Origin: Acinetobacter lwoffii
GTDB taxonomy: Bacteria; Pseudomonadota; Gammaproteobacteria; Pseudomonadales; Moraxellaceae
Length of the DNA: 64,000 nucleotides
Direction of reading: 5' to 3'
Assembly (NCBI RefSeq): GCF_019343495.1
Contig: NZ_CP072549.1
Coordinates: forward strand, 868,001 to 932,000
The notes beneath the pieces are model-generated. The model saw only the letters and a list, made by a program, of their open reading frames with translations. It was not told the DNA's origin and made no database searches. The translations under genes and the position numbers were made by a program. Position 1 is the first letter of the stretch; every line of letters begins with the position of its first letter. This document shows, piece by piece, positions 26,353 to 36,760 of the stretch.

Positions 26353-28212
26353 ATGGCTCTCTTGCAAATTGCAGAACCAGGTCAATCAAGTGCACCACAT
26401 GAACACCGCATTGCGATTGGTATCGATTTAGGCACCACCCACTCTTTGGTTGCCACGGTTCTTTCAGGTAAAGCCAAAGTACTTAATGACGAACAAGGTC
26501 GTGTGCTACTTCCTTCTATCGTGCATTATGCAGAACAACAGACTCAATACGGCAATGAAGCTGCGCCTTTCATTACTACTGACCCCAAAAACACCATCGT
26601 TTCTGTGAAACGATTTATGGGTCGTTCGAAAGCTGACATTAAATTCCAGCATCCTTATGCGTTGGTTGGTGAAGCAAATGAAATGCCGGCTTTTGAAACT
26701 GCACAAGGCCGTAAGACTCCGGTTGAGATTTCTGCAGAAATTTTAAAGCAGTTGAAAGACCGCGCTGAAGCCAGTCTGCAAAATCCGGTCAATGGTGCCG
26801 TTATTACTGTTCCGGCCTACTTTGATGAAGCACAGCGTCAGGCAACCCGTGATGCTGCTCAACTTGCTGGCTTGAATGTTTTACGTTTGTTGAATGAGCC
26901 AACCGCTGCTGCTGTTGCTTATGGTCTCGATCAGGAAAGCAACTTAAGTACAGATCGCAACTATGTGATCTACGACTTGGGTGGTGGTACCTTTGACGTT
27001 TCGATTCTGCGGTTTAGTCAAGGTGTGTTTGAAGTTCTGGCAACCGGTGGCCACACTGCCCTCGGTGGTGATGACCTGGATCGTTTGATCCTGAAATGGG
27101 CCAAGAAACAACTGAATATTGACACCTTGAATGATGCAGAATATGCACATTTTGTGGTTGCAGCACGTAAAGCCAAAGAAGCTTTGTCTGATGCAGATTC
27201 AGTTCAACTCAAATTGCTTGATCAGGTATTGACGCTTGACCGTCCGACATTTGAAGAGATCATTAAAGTTGCTTTGGATAAGACCATCAGCGTATGTAAG
27301 CGTGTGATGCGTGATGCCAAGCTTGAACTGGATGACATTCAAAATGTCGTTTTGGTCGGTGGCTCAACCCGTTCTTATGCAGTACAAAAAGCCGTGCGTG
27401 AAGTATTCAATCAAGAACCACTATGCACTATTAATCCGGATGAAGTGGTTGCGATTGGCGCATCAATTACTGCGAACCAATTGATTGGCAACTCAACTGA
27501 TGGCTCATTACTATTAGACGTGACGCCTCTGTCTCTTGGTCTTGAAACCATGGGCGGACTGGTTGAACGATTAATTTCGCGTAATACTGCGATTCCAGTC
27601 GCTCGTCGTCAGGAATTTACGACTTATCAAGATGGCCAGACTGCCATGTTGATTCATGTGGTTCAAGGTGAACGTGATCTGGTTGAGCATTGCCGTAGTT
27701 TAGGGCGTTTTGTCCTGCATGGCATTCCACCAATGACTGCCGGTCAGGCACGTATTGAAGTGACGTTCCAGGTCGATGCAGATGGCTTGCTGACTGTATC
27801 TGCCAAAGAAACCACCTCTGGCGTGACGGCTCAAATCGATATCAAACCATCTTATGGTTTATCGGGTGAAGATACTGAACGTCTGTTGCTAGACGGTTAT
27901 AAGTTCGCTGAAGAAGATAAGAATCTTCGTCATTTGAATGAAACCAAAGTGGAAGCACAGCGTGAGCTGGAAGCACTGGTTCAGGCACTCAAAGCGGATG
28001 CCGGTCTGTTGACTGAAGATCAACTTGCAGCACTGCAAACTGCGCAAGCACAACTTGAAACTCAGCTTCAGGGTTCAGATATCAAAGCGATTGAATCTGC
28101 CGTTGAACAGCTTAAAATACATAGTGATGCTTTTGCAGCAGCACGTATGAATCAACATATTGATGCAGCTCTTAAGGGCACTAAACTCGACGACTGGTCA
28201 AACTCAAACTAA
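26353..28212 (+). CDS. hscA: Fe-S assembly chaperone HscA
   Basis: HscA is the specialised Hsp70 that uses ATP to promote cluster transfer from IscU. The 619 residues show the Hsp70 signatures [13 protein letters not shown] (residues 22-34), [15 protein letters not shown] and [14 protein letters not shown], and a substrate-binding domain from about 390 containing [13 protein letters not shown]. The protein is close to the E. coli length of 616. The Shine-Dalgarno AAAGGATG lies before the ATG, and the gene is 34 bases after hscB and 15 bases before fdx. Confidence 0.97.
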   Translation: MALLQIAEPGQSSAPHEHRIAIGIDLGTTHSLVATVLSGKAKVLNDEQGRVLLPSIVHYAEQQTQYGNEAAPFITTDPKNTIVSVKRFMGRSKADIKFQHPYALVGEANEMPAFETAQGRKTPVEISAEILKQLKDRAEASLQNPVNGAVITVPAYFDEAQRQATRDAAQLAGLNVLRLLNEPTAAAVAYGLDQESNLSTDRNYVIYDLGGGTFDVSILRFSQGVFEVLATGGHTALGGDDLDRLILKWAKKQLNIDTLNDAEYAHFVVAARKAKEALSDADSVQLKLLDQVLTLDRPTFEEIIKVALDKTISVCKRVMRDAKLELDDIQNVVLVGGSTRSYAVQKAVREVFNQEPLCTINPDEVVAIGASITANQLIGNSTDGSLLLDVTPLSLGLETMGGLVERLISRNTAIPVARRQEFTTYQDGQTAMLIHVVQGERDLVEHCRSLGRFVLHGIPPMTAGQARIEVTFQVDADGLLTVSAKETTSGVTAQIDIKPSYGLSGEDTERLLLDGYKFAEEDKNLRHLNETKVEAQRELEALVQALKADAGLLTEDQLAALQTAQAQLETQLQGSDIKAIESAVEQLKIHSDAFAAARMNQHIDAALKGTKLDDWSNSN

Positions 28213-28227
28213 TTTAAGGTAACGACT

Positions 28228-28566
28228 ATGCCACGTATTAAAGTTCTTCCACATGCGCAGATTTGCCCCGAAGGTGCTGAGTTTGAAGTCGAACAAAATG
28301 CCAATCTTTGCGAAAGCCTGCTAAAAAATGGCATTAAAATCGAACATGCTTGCGATATGTCAGCAGCGTGTACCACCTGCCATGTAGTGGTACGCAAAGG
28401 TTTTGACAGCCTGGAAGAAATGGATGATGTTGAAGCTGACTTACTCGATCGTGCCTGGGGTTTAGAACCTGATTCACGTCTTTCTTGTCAGGTTAAACTG
28501 GACGATGAAGATCTGGAAATTGAAATTCCAAAATACACCATTAACCATGCGTCAGAAAATCACTAA
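28228..28566 (+). CDS. fdx: ISC-type [2Fe-2S] ferredoxin
   Basis: Fdx supplies electrons for cluster assembly. The 112 residues carry ligands C42, C48, C51 and C87 (ACDMSAACTTC and RLSCQ), at the same positions as in E. coli Fdx. It closes the isc cluster; a strong terminator follows, and there is no iscX gene after it. Confidence 0.97.
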   Translation: MPRIKVLPHAQICPEGAEFEVEQNANLCESLLKNGIKIEHACDMSAACTTCHVVVRKGFDSLEEMDDVEADLLDRAWGLEPDSRLSCQVKLDDEDLEIEIPKYTINHASENH

Positions 28567-28588
28567 GATTTTCGTTGCAGGCTAAAAT

Positions 28589-28616
28589 AAAAAACCACGC
28601 TCAGGCGTGGTTTTTT
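28589..28616 (+). terminator. Terminator at the end of the isc cluster
   Basis: Twelve-base arms (28589-28600 and 28605-28616) around TCAG, with flanking A and T runs, follow fdx. It is convergent with the adenylate cyclase gene and may serve both strands. Confidence 0.92.
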
Positions 28617-28655
28617 CTCTTTATAAGAAACAATTAAAGTAAATTTACATGAACT

Positions 28656-30101
28656 TTAAATGTGTTCAATTACTTCATCCTCAAGCTTCAATTTGACAAT
28701 ACCTTGTGAATTGGTCATTTTCTGCTGAGTTTCAATGCGTTTAATCATTTTTTCTAGTACATGAATCAGCTCAGGATATTCAAAGTTTTGCACTTCATCC
28801 AGATTCAGCAATAAATGAAAGCCCTTATATTCATAATCGAACCAGCGCTGATACTCGACTTTCTGAGACGCATATTTTTCCATGACCTGCCAGGTTCTTA
28901 CAGGTGCTTTAATGCCTTTCAAGAATATCGGCTTTTTCGGTGCACAAAGATAATCATCTTTGATCAGATTATGAGTATCTTCCGAAATCAGGATTTCATC
29001 GACTTCCGCTGCACTTTGCAAACGCGCTGCCAGATTGGCATCACGTCCTACAATGGTATAAGCCATACGATGCGTAGCCCCATAATTCCCTACGTGGCAA
29101 TAACCGGTTGAAATCCCCATGCGGATATGCAGTGGCGGATAACCCATTTTAATCCAGCGTTCCCGCAGCAATTTCATTTGCTGACGCATCGCCAATGCCA
29201 TTTCCATACAGTTCTTAGCATCCTGTTCCACACCTTCGGAGTTCGGATCACCAAAGAAAATCAGGATCGCATCACCCATGAATTTATCGACAGTCGCTTC
29301 ATAATTTTTAGCGATTTCGGTCATATGCCGAAGATAGTCATTCAACAGGAATGCTAAATCATCTGGAATCAGAGTTTCAGATAGCTCTGTAAAGCCTTGA
29401 ATATCAGAGAAAAAGATCGTCAACTTTTTACGTTTATATTCAATTTTGGCTTCAGATTCACCTTTCATAATGGATTGCCATAACTGCACGGGCGCATAGC
29501 GACTCAGCTGATTGGCAAATTCCATATAACGGTTCATCTGTTCGAAATAATGGTCTTTTTTCTGGGTCATGTATTGCACACGACCACTTTGATAAAAACT
29601 TCCGACACCAAAATAGGTAATCAGACAGATAAAGCCTAAAACGGTCAACTCACTGCTGGTCGGTTCGAAATAATTATTAAACCCAAAGACCAGAATATTG
29701 GCCAGATAAAAAAGCGTAATCCCGATCAGGCTGGCTAGAGATGCCATCATAAATGAAATTTTATTGCTGATCGCGGTATAGAGCACTGCGACCAGACCCA
29801 GCAAGGACAAGACCAAGTCCAGATGCACGGCCGCCAAAACCACCGAAATGACAATGACATCAATCAGGAAAAGAATATTACGCCGGATGTGATAATCATG
29901 ACGATAGATCAGCCAGCGAGATAGTTTCGGTGTAATTAGCAAAACCAGAAACAAAAAAAATGGAACAAAAAGCTGATACTGGGTATCTGGTTCAGTGTAA
30001 TGAAAGACGACCAGAACCACAGACAGCATGATGTATCCCATCATGCGATGGAAATACTCAAACTGATGGGGTTCTTTTTGAATCCAGTCGTCTAATTGCA
30101 C
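28656..30101 (-). CDS. Membrane-bound class III adenylate cyclase
   Basis: The 481-residue product has an N-terminal region with about six transmembrane segments (about 22-175) that resembles the MASE2-type sensor, then a class III cyclase domain. The two metal aspartates are D233 (FFSDIQGF) and D277 (KFMGDAILIFFG). The purine-specifying positions are K273 and T349 (AYTIVG), the Lys/Thr pair seen in bacterial adenylate (not guanylate) cyclases. The transition-state Asn/Arg lie in NLAARL at 356-361. It resembles CyaB of Pseudomonas and may supply cAMP to a Crp/Vfr protein encoded elsewhere. The start is GTG at 30101, preceded by AGGGAG. Confidence 0.88.
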   Translation of the reverse strand: MQLDDWIQKEPHQFEYFHRMMGYIMLSVVLVVFHYTEPDTQYQLFVPFFLFLVLLITPKLSRWLIYRHDYHIRRNILFLIDVIVISVVLAAVHLDLVLSLLGLVAVLYTAISNKISFMMASLASLIGITLFYLANILVFGFNNYFEPTSSELTVLGFICLITYFGVGSFYQSGRVQYMTQKKDHYFEQMNRYMEFANQLSRYAPVQLWQSIMKGESEAKIEYKRKKLTIFFSDIQGFTELSETLIPDDLAFLLNDYLRHMTEIAKNYEATVDKFMGDAILIFFGDPNSEGVEQDAKNCMEMALAMRQQMKLLRERWIKMGYPPLHIRMGISTGYCHVGNYGATHRMAYTIVGRDANLAARLQSAAEVDEILISEDTHNLIKDDYLCAPKKPIFLKGIKAPVRTWQVMEKYASQKVEYQRWFDYEYKGFHLLLNLDEVQNFEYPELIHVLEKMIKRIETQQKMTNSQGIVKLKLEDEVIEHI

Positions 30102-30156
30102 TCACTCACTCCCTGAAGTCCGCAACTGTTCATGGTTCTCGGAATGCCTTGGCTGA

Positions 30157-30591
30157 TTAGTCCATGCGCCAGTCAAATGGCATGTCGCCCTGACCACGTA
30201 AAGCCAGCATTAAGGTTTGACGCATATGTGCCAATACTTCACTGCTATAAGGAACAGCAGGTGTACCCCAAACAGGCTTCGGCCATGCAACGTCGTTCTG
30301 ATAACGAACTACATGATGAAAATGCAATTGCGGCACCATATTACCCAGCGCTGCTACATTCATTTTATCTGCACGGAAAACACGTGCCAGCTGGCTTGAT
30401 AACCAGCTTGACTCTCTTAAAAACTGCTCTTGGTCAGCTTGACTCAATTCATATAATTCAGAGACACCCGGCACACGTGGAATCAGAATGAGCCAGGGAA
30501 ATTGCATATCATTCATCAAACGACATGTTGACAAAGGAAAGTCGCCTACAAAAAACGTATCTTGAGCAAGTTGTGGATGCAAACTAAACAT
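30157..30591 (-). CDS. HIT domain protein
   Basis: The 144-residue product is a histidine-triad nucleotide hydrolase-type domain. The active-site region reads LGNMVPQLHFHHVVRYQND. The first position of the classical H-x-H-x-H triad is Gln, while the next two histidines are kept (QLHFH), as in several proteobacterial HIT proteins related to diadenosine polyphosphate hydrolases. Activity is therefore probable. The substrate is unknown. It lies between the adenylate cyclase gene (55 bases downstream) and mfd on the same strand. Confidence 0.87.
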   Translation of the reverse strand: MFSLHPQLAQDTFFVGDFPLSTCRLMNDMQFPWLILIPRVPGVSELYELSQADQEQFLRESSWLSSQLARVFRADKMNVAALGNMVPQLHFHHVVRYQNDVAWPKPVWGTPAVPYSSEVLAHMRQTLMLALRGQGDMPFDWRMD

Positions 30592-30819
30592 ATCTTTATA
30601 AATGATGCAAAATTAGAATGATGGCTAATACTAACATATCCAACTGAAGCTGAATATTGAAAGCAATGTGTTTAAAGACAAATTCTCATGATTTGTTGCG
30701 AAGCACATCACAACAATTACTGTAAACAATTCATTAAAAAATCAAGCCTGTTGTTCCTGCAAACTTCATTGGAAAATGAAACCCAAACTGAATTTTCAGG
30801 CTGATTTAATCGAATAAAA

Positions 30820-33800
30820 TCAGTGCAATTCTTTAAGCAGACTGTCCAGTAAATCCTGTATAAACTGAATCCGCTTTTGATAGTCTTCCAGCATGACCAT
30901 GACTTTTAGACGTTGACCGCCATCCATCCGGAAATAGGTCGGATGTTTCTGCATCATCTGGATAATCGTCATGGCTTGAACCGGAGTATCCGGTGCAAAT
31001 TCAATATGCCCACCCTGACTGCTGATATCAATTTTAGTAATACCAAGCTGCTCGGCTTTCAATCGAATCTGATGTACAGCAAAGAGCTGTTTGACCGGTT
31101 GCGGCGGTATACCAAAACGATCAATCAATTCCATCCGGATATTATCCAGCTTTTCCTGGGTATCGGTATTACTGATGCGTTTATAGAACAACAGACGTTG
31201 ATGCACATCACCCAGATATTCATCCGGAATCAGTGCTGGCATATGCAGGGTAATTTCGGCAGTCAATGACAATGGTGCGTCGAAGTTTGGCGTTTTACCT
31301 TTTTGAATGGCTTTGGTGGCTTTTTCCAGCATTTCCATATACAGGCTATAACCAATCGCCTGCATCGAACCACTCTGCTGTTCACCGAGTAATTCACCTG
31401 CGCCGCGAATTTCCAGATCTTCAGTTGCCAGCATAAAACCGGCACCCAAAGTTGAAGCACGCTGAATGGCATCCAGACGTTTTTCTGCATCACCTTTTAA
31501 GGCCTTTAATGACGGTACCATCAAATATGCATAAGCCTGATGATGTGAGCGCCCTACACGTCCGCGTAGCTGATGTAATTGCGCCAGGCCCAGTTTGTCG
31601 GCACGTTCAATCAGAATGGTGTTGGCATTCGGAACATCAATCCCGGTTTCAATAATGGTCGAACATACCAGAACATTATATTCCTTGTGATAAAACTGCT
31701 GCATCACCTGCTCCAGTTCACGTTCACGCATCTGTCCGTGGGCCACAATCACCCGCGCTTCCGGCACCAGTTTACGGATATGCTCGGCGGCACGATCGAT
31801 TGTATCAACTTCATTATGCAGAAAATAAACCTGACCACCGCGCAGCAATTCACGCAGAATCGCTTCTTTAATGGTGTCATCGGTATGTTCCTGCACAAAG
31901 GTTTTCACCGCAAGACGGCGTGCCGGCGGTGTGGCGATAATCGACAGATCACGCATGCCACTAAAGGCCATATTCAGCGTACGTGGAATTGGAGTCGCAG
32001 TCAGTGTCAGCATATCAACATCGGCACGCATGGCCTTGATTCGCTCCTTGTCGCGCACACCGAAACGATGCTCTTCATCGACAATCATCAGACCGAGATT
32101 CTTAAACTGGACATTTTCCTGCAAAATCTTATGTGTACCAATCACAATATCGACTTTACCTTCAATGAGGTCGTCAATGGTCTTAGTATGTGCTTTGGAA
32201 GAACCGAAACGTGACAGCACTTCAATCCGGACCGGCCAGTCGGCAAAGCGGTCTTTGAATGAATCATAATGCTGCTGTGCCAGCAAGGTGGTTGGTACCA
32301 GAATCGCCACCTGCCGATTATTCTGCACTGCAACAAATGCGGCACGCATCGCGACTTCTGTCTTGCCGAAACCCACATCACCACACACCAGTCGATCCAT
32401 CGGCTTGGCCTGCTGCATGTCATGCAGTGTGGCTTCAATCGCATTGGCCTGATCCAGTGTTTCTTCATAGGCAAAGCCACTAGAAAATTGCATATACAGG
32501 CTTTGATCGACTTCAAAACTGATTCCAGGTTTGGAAGAACGCCGTGCCTGAATATGCAGCAATTCGGCCGCGACATCGTGAATCTGTTCCAGCGCTTTAC
32601 GTTTGGCTTTATTCCATGCATCCGTACCCAGTTTATGCAACGGTGCCAGATCCGGATCACCACCACTATACCGGCTGATTAAGTGCAGATTGGTCACCGG
32701 CACATAGACTTTGGCGGCATCTGCGTAATCCAGTTGCAGGAATTCGTGATCCTGATCATCAATACTTAAGGCGACCAGACCGGCATAACGTCCGACCCCA
32801 TAATCGATATGCACCACAGGTGCGCCCATGGTCAGCTCAGTTAGACTTCGGATCAGAAACTCTTCTGAAACTTCCTGTTGACGTTTGCGACGGCGCTGTA
32901 CCACCCGATGTTCATAGAGCTGATTTTCAGAAATTACGCTGACACGATCGGTCAATACCAGACCACGCTCCAAAGGCGCATTGGTAATGGCAATTGCATA
33001 CAGAGATTGAATAAAACTATCGAAATTTTCAACCGTGGGGATATCACCCAGACTTGGTCTTAATGCATCTTTAAGACTTTCACGGCGTCCAGCACTTTCA
33101 GCCACCAGCAGTACCGGATGATTGGCCTGATCAATATATTTTTTGACTTCATGAAACGGTTTTTCACGTTTCGGGTCTACGGGTAGACGCGGTGGCAACT
33201 GGGTATCAAGATTCAATACCCCAGCTTTTTGATCAAAAGGTGTTTGTGCGGCAATGATGCGTGCAAACTGGTTCAAGTGCTCCAGCACCTGATTGGTCTG
33301 AAAAAACAGGCTTTCAGGCGGCATAATCGGCTGATCGACATTGTGGCGGCGATCTTCATAACGACGCACCACATCCTGCCAAAACTGGCTCAGACTTTCG
33401 TCCAAAGCCTTATCTGTAATGACAATACCATTCTTAGGTAAGTACGAAATCAGCGAACTTTGGCCTTGCATGGCTTCCGCGCTGAAAAACAAGGGCAAAT
33501 AAAACTCGATTCCAGGAGAGACTATGCCATCCATCACATCCTGATAGATGGGGTTTTTCTTTGGATTCGCGGTCGGGAAAAATTCGGCATAGCGGTCACG
33601 GAAAGTGGCACGACCTTCCTTGAGCGGAAATTCCTGTGCCGGCAATACGGTAAACTGCTGCAAACTTTGCGTGGTGCGCTGAGTTTCGGCATCGAAAAAT
33701 TTCAGGCTTTCAATTTCATCATCAAACAGGTCAATCCGAATCGGTGCTTCCTGTCCCGATGCGTAGATATCCATGATACTGCCGCGTACCGCGAATTCAC

Positions 33801-34278
33801 CTGGATCATAGACGGTATCGACCAGATGATAACCGGCCTGAATCAACTTTTTCTTTTGTTGTTCCAGATCAAATTTCTGACCGACATGAATATCGAAATG
33901 CTCACCCAGAATCCATGAGGTTGGCGCCACACGTTGTGCCAAAGTTGAGGCGGACAACAACAGTACACCAGTTTTGGGCATATTGGATAAGATTGCCAGA
34001 CGTTCCGAGACAATATCCTGATGTGGGGAGAGACGATCATAAGGCAAGATTTCCCAATCCGGAAAAATCGTGGGTTTAATCCCATAAAATTCCAGTTCAC
34101 TTTCCAGTTGACCCAAATGCTGATTATTACGTGCAATCACGATAAATAAACGCGATTGCTGCTGCACGATTTCTTTAAGCAATAATGCAGTTGAGGAACC
34201 TTGCAGATTGCCTAACCAGCGTTTCTCGCCTGCTTTGAGCTGTGGTAAATTGAGTTGGGAAATTTCTTGTTGGAACAT
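30820..34278 (-). CDS. mfd: Transcription-repair coupling factor
   Basis: Mfd removes RNA polymerase stalled at DNA lesions and recruits UvrA. The 1152-residue product is the normal length. In order it has the UvrB-homologous region (about 1-340), the RNA-polymerase-interacting CarD-like domain beginning near GAPVVHIDYGVGRYAG (about 485-560), the SF2 translocase with Walker A GDVGFGKTE near 635-643 and DEEH in the motor, and the C-terminal TRCF domain. The ATG at 34278 fits. The 228 bases between it and the HIT gene show no clear feature. Antisense ORFs inside it are shadows. Confidence 0.97.
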   Translation of the reverse strand: MFQQEISQLNLPQLKAGEKRWLGNLQGSSTALLLKEIVQQQSRLFIVIARNNQHLGQLESELEFYGIKPTIFPDWEILPYDRLSPHQDIVSERLAILSNMPKTGVLLLSASTLAQRVAPTSWILGEHFDIHVGQKFDLEQQKKKLIQAGYHLVDTVYDPGEFAVRGSIMDIYASGQEAPIRIDLFDDEIESLKFFDAETQRTTQSLQQFTVLPAQEFPLKEGRATFRDRYAEFFPTANPKKNPIYQDVMDGIVSPGIEFYLPLFFSAEAMQGQSSLISYLPKNGIVITDKALDESLSQFWQDVVRRYEDRRHNVDQPIMPPESLFFQTNQVLEHLNQFARIIAAQTPFDQKAGVLNLDTQLPPRLPVDPKREKPFHEVKKYIDQANHPVLLVAESAGRRESLKDALRPSLGDIPTVENFDSFIQSLYAIAITNAPLERGLVLTDRVSVISENQLYEHRVVQRRRKRQQEVSEEFLIRSLTELTMGAPVVHIDYGVGRYAGLVALSIDDQDHEFLQLDYADAAKVYVPVTNLHLISRYSGGDPDLAPLHKLGTDAWNKAKRKALEQIHDVAAELLHIQARRSSKPGISFEVDQSLYMQFSSGFAYEETLDQANAIEATLHDMQQAKPMDRLVCGDVGFGKTEVAMRAAFVAVQNNRQVAILVPTTLLAQQHYDSFKDRFADWPVRIEVLSRFGSSKAHTKTIDDLIEGKVDIVIGTHKILQENVQFKNLGLMIVDEEHRFGVRDKERIKAMRADVDMLTLTATPIPRTLNMAFSGMRDLSIIATPPARRLAVKTFVQEHTDDTIKEAILRELLRGGQVYFLHNEVDTIDRAAEHIRKLVPEARVIVAHGQMRERELEQVMQQFYHKEYNVLVCSTIIETGIDVPNANTILIERADKLGLAQLHQLRGRVGRSHHQAYAYLMVPSLKALKGDAEKRLDAIQRASTLGAGFMLATEDLEIRGAGELLGEQQSGSMQAIGYSLYMEMLEKATKAIQKGKTPNFDAPLSLTAEITLHMPALIPDEYLGDVHQRLLFYKRISNTDTQEKLDNIRMELIDRFGIPPQPVKQLFAVHQIRLKAEQLGITKIDISSQGGHIEFAPDTPVQAMTIIQMMQKHPTYFRMDGGQRLKVMVMLEDYQKRIQFIQDLLDSLLKELH

Positions 34279-34401
34279 GGATATAGCTTTAAAGTCTAAA
34301 TAACCTGAGGCTTATACTAGCACGATGATCTCAGGATATTTTGTTATTTTTATGCAGTCTTGCCACATCCATATACTTCGATTTTAAGCCACTTTTGCAG
34401 C

Positions 34402-34767
34402 TTATTTTTGATCGCGCAGAAAGTTACGATAATAATCATTTAACTTCTTAAGGATCATTTTAAATTGCAGCAGATTCTCTTCAGTATTGCCTAAAGTCGC
34501 ATTAAAACGCTGATGGGCAATTTCCAGATCAATTTTTTCATTGATCAGCATCGCGGTATCATATAACGCTTTTAAATCATCAAACTGTTTTAAACGCCGA
34601 TTCGACAAATACTCTAATCGTGCACCCCACTCCTGATTGAGTTGAATATCATCGACAATATAACCTGTACCTTCTACATACTGAATATTCTGCTCTTCTA
34701 GATATAGCTGTGCAGCAGTCGGTTTATTACTTTTAAATAATGCACTGATTTTATCAAACATTGCCAT
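34402..34767 (-). CDS. Hypothetical protein, helical, 121 residues
   Basis: I do not recognise a family. The product has no signal peptide or membrane segment, is largely helical (predicted from long stretches rich in L, K, E and N), and has a short strand region near YVEGTGYIVDDIQ. It begins MAMFDKISALFKSNKPTAA, with GGTAA just upstream of the ATG at 34767; a second ATG two codons in is possible. It sits between aspA and mfd on the same strand, with about 123 bases to mfd. Codon use looks normal for the region. Confidence 0.6.
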   Translation of the reverse strand: MAMFDKISALFKSNKPTAAQLYLEEQNIQYVEGTGYIVDDIQLNQEWGARLEYLSNRRLKQFDDLKALYDTAMLINEKIDLEIAHQRFNATLGNTEENLLQFKMILKKLNDYYRNFLRDQK

Positions 34768-34810
34768 TTACCTAGCCAAATATAGTTCTTGCTCTAGTCT
34801 AGATGAAAAT

Positions 34811-34839
34811 GCCTCAAATCCACATCCTGAACTTGAGGC
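34811..34839 (-). terminator. Candidate terminator after aspA
   Basis: Seven-base arms GCCTCAA (34811-34817) and TTGAGGC (34833-34839) are followed on the minus strand by a short T-rich tract. A second small hairpin (about 34854-34866, CAGCG..CGCTG) lies nearer the stop. Confidence 0.5.
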
Positions 34840-34896
34840 AAATTATCAAAATAGCAGCGATTCGCTGTTTCAGATGATTTAACAGCTCCGGTTCTG

Positions 34897-36339
34897 TTAA
34901 GAAACCTGTTCGAGCTGATTCTCTGCTGAAGGAATTTCAGACACCAGATTTTCAAACGCAAAGATTTCTTCTAATTGCGTTGCACTTAATAAGCCCAGCT
35001 CCAACACCACTTGCGGCACAGTTTTATTTTCGCGCATACATTGTTTGCCGATTTCATCGCACTTGGCATGTCCCAATATCGGTTCAAGCAAGGTCACAAT
35101 CCCGACACTGCGCATAACGGAACTTAAGCAAATCTGCTCGTTGGCCTGAATACCAGCAATACATTTCTGATTCAGGGTTTGCATGCCTTGGGTCAATAAT
35201 TGAATCGATTCATTCATCGCCACGGCAATCACAGGTTCCATGACATTCAATTGTAGCTGCCCGGCTTCCGCAGCCATAGTAATAGTTAAATCATTACCAA
35301 TCACCCGAAAGGCAATCTGATTGACCACTTCCGGAATCACAGGATTGATTTTTGCCGGCATGATCGAAGAACCTGCCTGTAATTCGGGTAAGCGAATTTC
35401 AGCCAGACCTGTACGCGGTCCCGAACTGAGCAGGCGCAAATCATTACAGATTTTGGACAATTTCACTGCCAGACGTTTTAAACTGCTCGACAAAATAATA
35501 AAGACGCCACAATCGCTGGTCGCCTCGACGTAATCTGCCGCACCTTTTAAAGGCAGACCCGTTAGGTGCGCCAAGATTTCCACCACCCGCTTGGCATAGC
35601 CCGGTGGTGTATTGACCCCGGTCCCAATCGCAGTGGCACCTAAATTGACTTCCAGCAACAACTGTCGCATCTGTCCAATCAGCTTCAGGTCTTCTTTTAA
35701 TAAGGTGGCAAATGCCCGAAATTCCTGTTCCATGGTCATCGGAACTGCATCTTGTAACTGGGTACGTCCCATCTTGATGACATATTCAAATTCGGCAGCT
35801 TTATGGTCGATACAGTCAATCAATGCTTTAAGCACGCTCAACAATTCATCCAGACTGCTATAGGTCGCCAGACGCAAAGCCGTTGGATAGACATCATTGG
35901 TCGATTGCGAGGTATTGACGTGATCATTCGGATGCAGAATGTGATAATCGCCTTTCTGATAACCTGACATTTCAAGTGCAATATTGGCAATTACCTCATT
36001 GGCATTCATATTGATGGAAGTTCCGGCACCGCCCTGATAAGGATCGAGTGGAAATGCCGTTTGCCACGCTTCCGGATGCTGAATCAATTCATCACAAGCT
36101 TTCTGAATGGCAGTACTGGTCTGCTCGGACAATTTTTGAAAGTGCAGATTGGCTTGTGCCGAAGCTTTTTTCACTTGGGCCAAAGCACGAATAAAGTGCG
36201 TTTGTTGCCCCACCGCCAATCCAGAAATCTTAAAATTTTCGATGGCACGTAAGGTATGAATCCCATAATAGCTATGCAACGGGATTTGTTTTTCCCCCAA
36301 TAAATCACGTTCAATGCGGGTCGGTTCGATTTGAAGCAT
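34897..36339 (-). CDS. aspA: Aspartate ammonia-lyase
   Basis: AspA converts aspartate to fumarate and ammonia, feeding the TCA cycle during amino-acid growth. The 480-residue product (E. coli 478) has the family signature GSSIMPAKINPVIPEVVNQ, which includes the SS loop with the catalytic Ser, and the N-terminal GEKQIPLHSYYGIHTLRAIE block characteristic of aspartase rather than fumarase. A TTG at 36405 would add 22 residues unlike the family, so I use the ATG at 36339. It is divergent from putP, with about 420 bases between. Confidence 0.93.
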   Translation of the reverse strand: MLQIEPTRIERDLLGEKQIPLHSYYGIHTLRAIENFKISGLAVGQQTHFIRALAQVKKASAQANLHFQKLSEQTSTAIQKACDELIQHPEAWQTAFPLDPYQGGAGTSINMNANEVIANIALEMSGYQKGDYHILHPNDHVNTSQSTNDVYPTALRLATYSSLDELLSVLKALIDCIDHKAAEFEYVIKMGRTQLQDAVPMTMEQEFRAFATLLKEDLKLIGQMRQLLLEVNLGATAIGTGVNTPPGYAKRVVEILAHLTGLPLKGAADYVEATSDCGVFIILSSSLKRLAVKLSKICNDLRLLSSGPRTGLAEIRLPELQAGSSIMPAKINPVIPEVVNQIAFRVIGNDLTITMAAEAGQLQLNVMEPVIAVAMNESIQLLTQGMQTLNQKCIAGIQANEQICLSSVMRSVGIVTLLEPILGHAKCDEIGKQCMRENKTVPQVVLELGLLSATQLEEIFAFENLVSEIPSAENQLEQVS

Positions 36340-36760
36340 ATTGTCCACTAAAAAATACTCTTGGCGATGCACCGTATTTGGTGTGACATTAATATGAGCA
36401 AACAAATACAGGCCTAATAGGAAGACTTTAACCTAGATTTGCTACGATTTATTACCAATACGCTAAGGATGTGAATTTTGTAATATTGTGTAAACAACTG
36501 GCTAAAATTTAAATATTTTAATTATTTATTCAAAATTTTCACTTCCCCCCTGAATTCGACGTCGTATTGCCTTTTATCCGCTCAAGTTATTCCTGATTTA
36601 ATTTCAGAGAATTACTACGATGTTTACAATAGACATACATAAAATCTGTGTAATTGTTACAGAGTGTAATTTTTAAACCATGCTTGAATCACCTCCTTGC
36701 GATCTCAGTACAAAAAATCATCTTGGACGATGATTTCCATATTTACAGGATGACCTGCCT
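36340..36760. other. Intergenic region between divergent aspA and putP
   Basis: This 421-base A+T-rich gap contains no ORF that I believe. It holds a short palindrome (36649-36661, TGTAA-TTG-TTACA) and, in the putP leader, an inverted repeat (36715-36722 AAATCATC and 36729-36736 GATGATTT, 6-base spacer) that could be an operator or leader hairpin. Promoters for both genes must lie here; none matches a consensus well enough to call. Confidence 0.5.

Noticed and set aside
30300..30360. HIT protein as inactive because its first triad His is Gln
   Set aside because: The two remaining histidines are present, including the nucleophile position, and QLHFH-type variants occur in active relatives.
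31579..32682. Long plus-strand ORFs inside mfd (up to 211 residues)
   Set aside because: They are antisense to a gene with full family motifs, have no recognisable product and atypical composition; they are shadows.
36405..36405. Earlier TTG start for aspA
   Set aside because: The extra 22 residues do not resemble the aspartase N-terminus; ATG at 36339 does.
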